A DNA stretch of 9,527 nucleotides from Gammaproteobacteria bacterium (GTDB lineage Bacteria > Pseudomonadota > Gammaproteobacteria > GRL18). Below are positions 1 to 6,920 of this stretch, in pieces (the stretch's first letter is position 1; every line of letters starts with the position of its first letter). The DNA is taken from contig JALTKC010000546.1 in NCBI GenBank assembly GCA_027076245.1, positions 1 to 9,527 on the forward strand, written 5' to 3'. A program made the position numbers and the translations under genes. Under the pieces are notes generated by a model. The model did no database searches and was not told the origin of the DNA. It was given only the letters and a program-made list of their open reading frames with translations.

Positions 1-3000
1 GTGTCAAAGAATACAATCAATCTGCAAAAACTGAATCCTGCCACTATACCCCTGTCCGGTCGTCACCTGATTGAAGCCAGTGCCGGAACCGGTAAAACCT
101 ATAATATTACCCGGCTCTATCTGCGCCTGTTGTTAGAAAAAGGTTTAAGTGTCCAGCAGATCCTGGTTATGACCTTTACCAAAGCGGCCACTGAAGAACT
201 GCGTGGCCGAATAGAGGAACAGATCCGTCAGGCATTAAACAACTGGAATGAACTGGTCAAGAAGGACGAGTTTTTTACGGAACTGGATAAGCAGTTAACA
301 GAAGAACAGTCCTCACAAAGAGAGGCTCTACTGAATATTGCTTTGCGTGAACTGGATGAGGCATCCATTTATACCATCCACGGTTTTTGCAGCCGGGCTT
401 TAAGCAGTCAGGCTTTTGCCAGTGGTTTATCCATGGATATGAGCATGGAGACGGATACCAGTGAGCTATTAATGGAAGCGGTACGGGACTGGTTACGCAA
501 AATCAACCAGAGTGAAGCGGATTTCAGCCTGCTGGAAGAAAATAACAGTCATACACCTGAGGGCTTTATCAGTAAATATGGTAAAGCCCTGACATCATCC
601 ACTGATCTGCAAATACCGGATCAGGAGTCTATGCAAGCTTATTTTAATGAGAACATTGACCGTATTATGGATGATTTGTTCTATGATAAAAAAACAGCTG
701 TTAAAACAAGCCTGCTGGAAAATAAAAGCAGAATTTTTGAAGTTATGGTTAATGGCAATAGTGATGAGCAACAACGGCGTAATGAATGGGCACAGTTAAT
801 TTTGTGGTTGGGAATTTATGGCGCAAAAGAACCACCCCCCGAACTGCATGAATTTATTAATGGAAAAAATTATCGTGGTAATAAAAAACTTCAACAGATT
901 TTTGACCCTTTAAAAAAACTAAAAAAATCTTTTATTGATAAATTAAAAAAACAAAAAAGCAACTTACAAGTTCAAATTGATAATATTACTGTTTACCGGC
1001 TGATTTCTGAGGGCATATTGTCTATCCGAAAAAAATTCTCTATGCTGAAAGAACAGCAAATGATAATGGATTTTGATGATCTCATTACTTATCTCAGTCA
1101 CCGCTTGCAGGACAGCAGCGCTCAGGCATTAAAAACAGCATTAAGGGCGCAATACCCGGTGGCTTTAGTGGATGAATTTCAGGATACCGATCCACAACAA
1201 TACACTATCCTGGATATTCTATATCCCAAATCTGACCCTGCTTATACTTTGTTTATGATTGGCGATCCCAAACAGGCGGTTTATGCTTTTCGCGGGGGAG
1301 ATATTTTTACTTATCTTAAAGCCCGTAACGATGCTGAATATCACTGGTATATGGATACTAACTGGCGTTCAGAGCAGGGTGTGGTTACCGGCTATAATCG
1401 ATTGTTTCTTGGTCAGCCTCTGGATGAGCCGGGCACAGTGGATGTTTTTGGTTATGATATTAACTATAAGCGGATCAATTCAACCCCACAGGCAAAAGCG
1501 GCAGGGGAGCCGCTTAAGGATCCGGACAGACAATTTTCTGCCATAAATTATTGTTACTTGCAGGATACAGATAATACTACCCGTACTGATGAGTTAAGAG
1601 CGGCGCTGGCACAATGGTGTGTTACTGAAATAAGTCGCTTACTGACAGAGGTCAGGCTGGGTGATCAGGCCGTTCAGGAGAAGGATATTGCCATACTGGT
1701 TCGTACCGGAACCGAAGCTCAGATCCTTCGTGACAGTTTATCCCGATCCGGTTTTCCCAGTGTTTATCTCAGTGAAAAAGACAGCATCTTTAAAACCGAT
1801 CAGGCCAGAGAACTGCTGCTGGTATTAAGGGGGATTCTGGAACTGGAAAATGACGCACTGCTGATGGCGGCTTTATCTACATACCTTATGGGCGGTAATG
1901 CCGAAAAACTGGCTCTGTATAATCAGCCCGGTAATGAACAGGCATGGGAAGAACAACGTGAGAGAGCGCTGCAGTTAAGAGAGATATGGTTTAAAAAAGG
2001 CTGTATATCCATGCTAATGGAATTAACAGGCCGTGACTATCAGCCGGAGCCGGCTCAGCATGAACGTTCTTTAACCAATATGATCCATCTGGCTGAATTA
2101 CTCCAGCAGGCCTCCAGACAGTTTAAGCATCCGCAGCAGTTGCTTAAATGGTTTACCGATCAATGTCATAATGAAACCCGTCAGGAAGAAGCCCAGTTAC
2201 GTCTGGAAAGTGATGCCAACCTGATCCGTATTGTCACCCAGCATGGTTCCAAAGGTCTGGAGTACCCCATTGTTTTTATCCCCTTTGCCAGTTCCTGGAA
2301 AGATCCCGTGCGTTTTGGCAAGCAACTGCATGAGTATTTTGAATACCATGATCCTGAGACTTATGAAGCCCGATGTCAGACAGGAGCCAGCCCTGAAGCT
2401 ATTGATTTAACCACTGCGGAGGGGCATGCTGAAAGCATACGACTGCTTTATGTGGCCATTACTCGTGCCGCACATCGCTGTTATCTGGGGGTTGCTCCTT
2501 TTAAAAACAGTATTCACTCACCTTTGGGGCTGACTCTGAAGCTTAGCGATGACAGTAAGTGGGAAGAAAGCCTGCAGGCACTGGCCAGAAGCAGTAACGG
2601 CAGTTCGGCTCTTATTCATCTTAATGAAAGCATGCTCAATAAAACGATTCACAGGCAGACTCAGAACAATAAGGAACACTATACTGTTTCAGAACTTAAT
2701 CATCCTGTTGATTCTAAATGGTCATTAAGTTCTTTTTCCTCTCTGATCAGAGACAGTTATACTGCTTACACAGACAGACTGGATCAAAAAGAACACATTG
2801 ATGATGAAGCTGAGGAGCGGTCTGTTAAAAATACCAGTCAGTTACTGCGCTTTGCTCTGCGTAAGGGTGCGGATACGGGAAACTTGCTGCATGATATTCT
2901 GGAACATACTAACTTTAATACCGTACAACAGGCCGTAGAGGAATGGCCCATACAGGCTCCGCTTATGCGTTTTGGCGGTCTTTCAGAAACAGAACAGGAT

Positions 3001-3600
3001 GAACTTATTATCTGGCTGCAGGATTGCCTGGACACCAGTCTGCCTCCCATAGAACCGGAAACAGACCGTTTTAAACTCTCAGACCTTAGCTGGTCTCAGA
3101 CCCTGCGGGAAACGGAATTTTATTTTCCTCTTGACGGTGTGGATATGAATAAGCTTTGTGCCTGCCTTGAACAGCATCGAAATGACGGTCAAAAAGTTTG
3201 TTTACCGGGGTATGAGCAATTGCAGGGTATGATGCGCGGATTTATTGATCTGATATTTGAACACAAAGGACGTTTTTATGTGGCTGACTACAAATCTACT
3301 CATCTGGGTGACAGCTTTGAAAACTATCACTGGCAGGCTTTAAGGGAAAATAATCAGCATCATTTCTATGATCTGCAGTATTTAATTTACAGTCTGGCAC
3401 TGCATCGTTATCTTCGTTTCAGGATCCCGGATTATAATCCGGACAGTCATTTTGGCGGTGTCTATTATCTTTATTTAAGAGCTATGAGTGCGCAAAATAC
3501 TGAGTCTTACGGGGTATATCATACGGCCATTGATAGCGAACTTCTAAACAGACTGGATAGCGTTTTTAAAGGGGCAGAACAGCAGGAGGCAGTCGCATGA
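1..3600 (+). CDS. recB: RecBCD enzyme subunit RecB (exodeoxyribonuclease V beta, helicase-nuclease)
   Basis: RecB is the 3'-5' helicase and the only nuclease of the RecBCD complex, which processes double-strand ends for recombination and degrades linear DNA in the cytoplasm. The 1199-residue product is close to the 1180 of E. coli. All UvrD-type (SF1A) motifs are visible: Walker A ASAGTGKT at 26-33 (K32), Walker B DEFQD at 391-395, GDPKQAVYAFRGG, TNWRS, QHGSKGLEYP at 747-756 and LLYVAITRA at 815-823 (R822). The C-terminal PD-(D/E)XK nuclease keeps H964, D1083, D1096 and K1098, matching E. coli H956, D1067, D1080 and K1082 in spacing, plus a QxxxY motif (Q1126, Y1130). The start is GTG on the first base, so its ribosome site and any upstream in-frame start are out of view; the Walker lysine position (K29 in E. 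coli) supports it. An A-run-rich stretch spans about 901-1035. Confidence 0.97.
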   Translation: MSKNTINLQKLNPATIPLSGRHLIEASAGTGKTYNITRLYLRLLLEKGLSVQQILVMTFTKAATEELRGRIEEQIRQALNNWNELVKKDEFFTELDKQLTEEQSSQREALLNIALRELDEASIYTIHGFCSRALSSQAFASGLSMDMSMETDTSELLMEAVRDWLRKINQSEADFSLLEENNSHTPEGFISKYGKALTSSTDLQIPDQESMQAYFNENIDRIMDDLFYDKKTAVKTSLLENKSRIFEVMVNGNSDEQQRRNEWAQLILWLGIYGAKEPPPELHEFINGKNYRGNKKLQQIFDPLKKLKKSFIDKLKKQKSNLQVQIDNITVYRLISEGILSIRKKFSMLKEQQMIMDFDDLITYLSHRLQDSSAQALKTALRAQYPVALVDEFQDTDPQQYTILDILYPKSDPAYTLFMIGDPKQAVYAFRGGDIFTYLKARNDAEYHWYMDTNWRSEQGVVTGYNRLFLGQPLDEPGTVDVFGYDINYKRINSTPQAKAAGEPLKDPDRQFSAINYCYLQDTDNTTRTDELRAALAQWCVTEISRLLTEVRLGDQAVQEKDIAILVRTGTEAQILRDSLSRSGFPSVYLSEKDSIFKTDQARELLLVLRGILELENDALLMAALSTYLMGGNAEKLALYNQPGNEQAWEEQRERALQLREIWFKKGCISMLMELTGRDYQPEPAQHERSLTNMIHLAELLQQASRQFKHPQQLLKWFTDQCHNETRQEEAQLRLESDANLIRIVTQHGSKGLEYPIVFIPFASSWKDPVRFGKQLHEYFEYHDPETYEARCQTGASPEAIDLTTAEGHAESIRLLYVAITRAAHRCYLGVAPFKNSIHSPLGLTLKLSDDSKWEESLQALARSSNGSSALIHLNESMLNKTIHRQTQNNKEHYTVSELNHPVDSKWSLSSFSSLIRDSYTAYTDRLDQKEHIDDEAEERSVKNTSQLLRFALRKGADTGNLLHDILEHTNFNTVQQAVEEWPIQAPLMRFGGLSETEQDELIIWLQDCLDTSLPPIEPETDRFKLSDLSWSQTLRETEFYFPLDGVDMNKLCACLEQHRNDGQKVCLPGYEQLQGMMRGFIDLIFEHKGRFYVADYKSTHLGDSFENYHWQALRENNQHHFYDLQYLIYSLALHRYLRFRIPDYNPDSHFGGVYYLYLRAMSAQNTESYGVYHTAIDSELLNRLDSVFKGAEQQEAVA
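3584..3589 (+). promoter_or_regulatory. Ribosome binding site of recD inside the recB end
   Basis: A perfect AGGAGG lies 7 bases before the ATG at 3597, within the last codons of recB. With the ATGA overlap (recD ATG at 3597-3599, recB TGA at 3598-3600) it fixes the recD start and suggests translational coupling, which would keep RecB and RecD in proportion. Confidence 0.85.
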
Positions 3601-5447
3601 TTTATTCTGACAGTGCTGCCTGCCAGCAGCAACTGGATGATATAGAAGCCATTGATTATTTTATGGCCTCTCAAATATCACGTGAGCTTGGACAGTCTGA
3701 TAATGAACTATTATTTCATCTGTTATTAGCTCTGCAGTGGGGGCTAAGACAGGGGCACTCCTGTCTGCCCGTTACACAAGCAGCCAATAAAACTTACTGG
3801 CAGAACAGCGAAAAAGAACTGGACGGTTATCATTTTCCGTCTTCTGACAGTATTAGCCAGTGTCTGGCTGAGTTAGCGATTAAACCTGAGGATCAGGCCC
3901 CTGTTGTTTTTGATGAACAGGCTTTGTATTTAAGAAGATACTGGCAGTTTGAAGTTGAAATTGCCGCTGCTTTAAAAAACAGAATGGCACTGACACCGCT
4001 TGGTAAGCAGGCTCTGTCCAGAGCTAAAAATATTTTTTCACAATTGTTTGAACAGGCTGGGTCTAAACAGGCAGAAACCGACTGGCAGAAAGTGGCGGTA
4101 GCCAATGCTCCCGGTCGACGTTTAAGTATTATTTCCGGTGGCCCCGGTACCGGTAAAACCTATACCGTTACCCGACTGCTGGCCACCTTGCAGGCTGTAC
4201 ATAATGGCCGGTTAAAAATATTAATGGCGGCTCCTACGGGTAAAGCCGCGCAGCGTTTGAAAGAATCTATTATGCAGGCCAGAGAAGATTTATTATCAGG
4301 TCCGGTTGATAAACCGATTTTAAATTCAATTCCGGAAGAGGCCTCAACTCTGCACCGGCTTCTGGGGTTTCGACCAAACTCTCTGCAATTAAAACACAAT
4401 GCTCAACAGCCTTTAAACTGTGATGTCTTATTAATAGATGAAGCCTCCATGATCGACTTACCCATGATGGCCCGGATTCTGCGAGCCTTGCCGGAACATG
4501 CAAGCCTGATCTTACTGGGCGATGCCGATCAGTTACCTTCTGTTGAAACCGGCAGTGTACTGTCTGATATTGCTTGTCATCCGCATCCGGGTTATAACGC
4601 TGAAACTGCTGAACAGATTAAACAGATCAGTGGGCAAATCGTGCAGGTTAATAATAACAGTCACTATAACCATCTGACATTATTAACTCACAGTCGGCGT
4701 TTTGGCGGTGAAATTGGTGCTATTGCCAGTGAAGTCATCAATACCCAGGCTCAGAAAAGCTGGCAGCGCCTGCTGGATAATAAACAGCAAAGTATTCATT
4801 TTGAGCACAAGGAACAAGAGCAGTTATCTTATTTGCCTGATCCCTTATATGAAAGCTGGCTCACTCAGGCCTGCAGGCATTATTTTTTAAGCCTGTCCAG
4901 AGCACCTGATTTACCACAGGCCTTTGCCGCACTGGCAGGCTTTCGTATTCTGGTTCCAACCCGTGTGGGTGAGCGGGGTGTTGAGCAGTTAAATAAAACC
5001 ATTGAACAGCAATTATCTATATTAAACCCATCTGTTCGTCCTGGTGCACACTATCCGGGACGACCCATAATGGTTATCCAGAACAGTTATTCCAGCCATT
5101 TGTTTAATGGTGATGTCGGTCTGATATGGCCAGATAAAAACGGTAAACTAGCCGCATGGTTTGAAAATGAGGATGGCCAGTACCGGAAAATCAGCCTGGC
5201 CCGATTACCCTCAGTTGAAACTGTCTATGCCATGACCATTCATAAAACCCAGGGCTCTGAATTCAATCATGTGGCTATTATCTTACCCGGCCAGGAATCC
5301 CCCTTATTAAGCCCTGAACTGCTTTACACCGGCCTGACCAGAGCCAGAGAACATCTGTATATTATTGGCAGTGAAACCGTCTGGAAAGCAGCCTTAACTG
5401 AGCGGACATGGCGTTATTCGGGGTTACGAAGCCGGCTAAGTCGTTAA
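3597..5447 (+). CDS. recD: RecBCD enzyme subunit RecD (exodeoxyribonuclease V alpha, 5'-3' helicase)
   Basis: RecD is the fast 5'-3' SF1B motor of RecBCD. It activates the RecB nuclease and takes part in the response to Chi. The 616 residues compare with 608 in E. coli. An N-terminal RecD domain (about 1-115, including LYLRRYW) that would contact RecC precedes the helicase core: Walker A GGPGTGKT at 181-188 (K187), Walker B LLIDEASM at 278-285 (D281, E282), motif III GDADQLPS from 308, the SF1B signature MTIHKTQGSE at 546-555, and motif VI TGLTRARE with R582. Nothing is missing, so an active helicase is expected. The gene overlaps recB by four bases and probably shares its transcript. It ends 13 bases before the converging aldolase gene. 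The related RecD2 helicases are excluded by the length and by the neighbouring recB. Confidence 0.97.
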   Translation: MIYSDSAACQQQLDDIEAIDYFMASQISRELGQSDNELLFHLLLALQWGLRQGHSCLPVTQAANKTYWQNSEKELDGYHFPSSDSISQCLAELAIKPEDQAPVVFDEQALYLRRYWQFEVEIAAALKNRMALTPLGKQALSRAKNIFSQLFEQAGSKQAETDWQKVAVANAPGRRLSIISGGPGTGKTYTVTRLLATLQAVHNGRLKILMAAPTGKAAQRLKESIMQAREDLLSGPVDKPILNSIPEEASTLHRLLGFRPNSLQLKHNAQQPLNCDVLLIDEASMIDLPMMARILRALPEHASLILLGDADQLPSVETGSVLSDIACHPHPGYNAETAEQIKQISGQIVQVNNNSHYNHLTLLTHSRRFGGEIGAIASEVINTQAQKSWQRLLDNKQQSIHFEHKEQEQLSYLPDPLYESWLTQACRHYFLSLSRAPDLPQAFAALAGFRILVPTRVGERGVEQLNKTIEQQLSILNPSVRPGAHYPGRPIMVIQNSYSSHLFNGDVGLIWPDKNGKLAAWFENEDGQYRKISLARLPSVETVYAMTIHKTQGSEFNHVAIILPGQESPLLSPELLYTGLTRAREHLYIIGSETVWKAALTERTWRYSGLRSRLSR

Positions 5448-5460
5448 AGGATTATATGTG

Positions 5461-6642
5461 CTAAGGTTTTATTTCTAAATAATCAATGCTGATTCTGTTC
5501 CCTGCAACAGGACGGAATAAATTATCTGCAAAGGCCACATGATCCGGGTGTTCCCGGTAGCTGTCAATTACAGCCTGGTTGCAAAACCTGACCAGCCAGG
5601 TATAACGATAAGCATCCTTCTTCTTTACTGATTCACCAATAAAAACCTCTCTTACTCCGGGTATTTTTTCAAGAACAGACTTGCCCTTTATTGCCATCTT
5701 AATGGTGTCCTGTTCACTGATACCCTCAACATTATAGATAATTAGATGTTCAATATTCTGCCATGGAGATGCATATTCCAGCACTTCCTGTGCCCGACCC
5801 TCAGAACCCCAGAGTTGCATACAACGTATGACTTCTTTTCTGATTTCAGAGGCTATATTTTTTACCCTGTTGGGAAAACGACTTTCATCAGACGTCTTTG
5901 CAGGCTGATTAATTTCTATGCTGGCAATATCTTCCAGGGCTGTGTAGTAATTAATTTTAGCCACACCATGTTCTATTAATGTTTTGAATTGCTGGTCTTC
6001 AAGGCCTGTGCCACCATGAATGACCAGCGGTATGCCAAGTGCTTCATTAATTTCCTTCAGGCGCTGAAAATCCAGGTTGGGCTTTCCTTGCATCCTGCCG
6101 TGTACAGTACCTATAGAAACCGCTAAAAAATCTATCCCGGTTTTGTCGCAGTATATCTTCGCCTCATCAACCGTTGTATATTTTATTTCTCCAGGGTGTT
6201 GCTGAGCATCAACACCTTCTACTCCCGGAACATAACCCAGTTCACCCTCTACTGAAACACCACAACCCCGAGCCATTGTAACCAGTTCACTGGTAAGACG
6301 AATATTTTCCTGTAAAGGCTTGTCTGATGCATCGATCATTACCCCGTTGCAACCTAGCCGGATTGCCTCGACAGCCGAATCAAATTTCTTACCATGATCC
6401 AGATGTATTGCTACCGGAACCGTTGCTTTTTTTGCTGCTGTTTCAATCGCAGCCATTAATAAGCAGAAATTAAAATATTCAAAATGTGATTCAGCAAGGC
6501 TTAAAATAACAGGGGATTGATACTGTTCAGCAGCGGTTATGACACCTTCAATAAATTCCAGATTAATAACATCAAAAGCCCCCACAGCATAGTTATTTTC
6601 ATAAGCATGTTTGAGCATGTCTTTCATATTTACTATTGGCAT
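5461..6642 (-). CDS. Class II ketose-bisphosphate aldolase (FBA/TBP aldolase family) with C-terminal Dabb-like domain
   Basis: Zinc aldolases of this family cleave or form fructose- or tagatose-1,6-bisphosphate from glycerone phosphate and an aldehyde. Numbering from the ATG at 6642 (393 residues), residues 1-280 form a KbaY/GatY-like TIM barrel: MPIVNMKDML start, AIHLDHG with D82 and H83 exactly where E. coli KbaY/GatY has its catalytic Asp and first zinc His, VEGELG at 131-136, GTVHG (H181), IHGGTGL (H209) and GSEGRA near 280. The KbaY loop NVATE reads NYYTA here. From about 298 to 391 follows a segment (HLIIYNVEG, REVFIGESV, YTWLVRF, YREHPDHVAF) that fits the stress-responsive Dabb family; KbaY, about 286 residues, lacks it. 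In-frame ATGs at 6654 and 6702 are possible starts, but 6642 fits the family. No sugar-transport or kinase neighbour reveals the substrate, so calling it glycolytic would be a guess. Confidence 0.9.
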   Translation of the reverse strand: MPIVNMKDMLKHAYENNYAVGAFDVINLEFIEGVITAAEQYQSPVILSLAESHFEYFNFCLLMAAIETAAKKATVPVAIHLDHGKKFDSAVEAIRLGCNGVMIDASDKPLQENIRLTSELVTMARGCGVSVEGELGYVPGVEGVDAQQHPGEIKYTTVDEAKIYCDKTGIDFLAVSIGTVHGRMQGKPNLDFQRLKEINEALGIPLVIHGGTGLEDQQFKTLIEHGVAKINYYTALEDIASIEINQPAKTSDESRFPNRVKNIASEIRKEVIRCMQLWGSEGRAQEVLEYASPWQNIEHLIIYNVEGISEQDTIKMAIKGKSVLEKIPGVREVFIGESVKKKDAYRYTWLVRFCNQAVIDSYREHPDHVAFADNLFRPVAGNRISIDYLEIKP

Positions 6643-6677
6643 GTCGTTACCCATTACAATATTGTTTGAGTTTTTGA

Positions 6678-6693
6678 AAGCTAACAGTAGCTT
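6678..6693 (-). other. Perfect hairpin in the aldolase leader
   Basis: AAGCTA and TAGCTT form a perfect 6-bp stem around a 4-base loop. If translation starts at 6642 this lies in the untranslated leader; if it starts at 6702 it lies in codons 4-9. No T-tract follows on the minus strand, so it is not a standard terminator. It might affect mRNA stability or translation; function unknown. Confidence 0.35.
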
Positions 6694-6717
6694 AGACCGC
6701 ATAAAATATGAAATTGC

Positions 6718-6746
6718 ACAAAATTTCTTACCATTTTTACTGTCAA
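6718..6746 (-). promoter_or_regulatory. Candidate promoter of the aldolase gene
   Basis: On the minus strand a perfect -35 TTGACA (6746-6741) is followed after 17 bases by TTTTGT (6723-6718), a poor -10 with three matches to TATAAT. Transcription would begin near 6711, leaving a leader of about 70 bases before the preferred start at 6642, but only about 9 before an ATG at 6702. That favours a downstream start. The weak -10 keeps confidence low. Confidence 0.35.
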
Positions 6747-6808
6747 AAACAATGAATGATCAACTTTTTGTCTGGACGTAAAGGGCGTATTCATTAACCG
6801 TACTGATT

Positions 6809-6847
6809 AAGGACATTGTCATTAAAAAGAGTAATCTCTTTGTCCTT
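6809..6847. other. Nested inverted repeats in the divergent intergenic region
   Basis: AAGGACA at 6809-6815 is exactly complementary to TGTCCTT at 6841-6847. Inside it AAGAG (6827-6831) pairs with CTCTT (6836-6840) around TAAT, stacking directly on the outer stem on one side and leaving an 11-base bulge (6816-6826) on the other. It lies just upstream of the plus-strand promoter candidate, so it would act as DNA, perhaps as a regulator site, or as the 3' end of an unseen RNA. No known riboswitch was recognised. Confidence 0.35.
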
Positions 6848-6855
6848 ATGTAACA

Positions 6856-6885
6856 TTGATCACTGCAGCTATCATTTTCTATACT
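6856..6885 (+). promoter_or_regulatory. Candidate sigma-70 promoter of the membrane ferredoxin gene
   Basis: TTGATC (6856-6861) and TATACT (6880-6885) are separated by 18 bases and match the consensus at four and five of six positions. Transcription would begin near 6892, giving a leader of about 29 bases. A weak AGG at 6912-6914 lies 6 bases before the ATG at 6921. Confidence 0.5.
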
Positions 6886-6920
6886 TAAAATAGCCGCCTG
6901 ATTATTAAAACAGGCTGTTT

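Noticed and set aside
1259..1546. 95-residue open frame on the plus strand inside recB
   Set aside because: It overlaps conserved RecB helicase motifs in another frame, has no ribosome site, and its product resembles no family.
2838..3050. 70-residue antisense frame inside recB
   Set aside because: It is antisense to the RecB nuclease domain containing H964, with no promoter or ribosome site.
3893..4503. Three antisense open frames inside recD
   Set aside because: They lie opposite the conserved RecD helicase core and overlap one another; they are a by-product of its codon use.
4702..4890. 62-residue plus-strand frame inside recD
   Set aside because: Out of frame with recD and unlike any known protein.
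5746..5979. 77-residue plus-strand frame opposite the aldolase gene
   Set aside because: It is antisense to the aldolase C-terminal region and has no ribosome site.
6681..6734. 17-codon minus-strand mini-ORF upstream of the aldolase, possible leader peptide
   Set aside because: No ribosome site or run of one amino acid's codons, and no terminator after it, so attenuation is not supported.
6708..6755. 15-codon plus-strand mini-ORF in the divergent region
   Set aside because: No Shine-Dalgarno sequence, no known leader-peptide pattern, and chance is likely at this length.
6856..6875. FNR-type site in the ferredoxin promoter
   Set aside because: TTGAT is present, but no ATCAA follows at the required four-base spacing.
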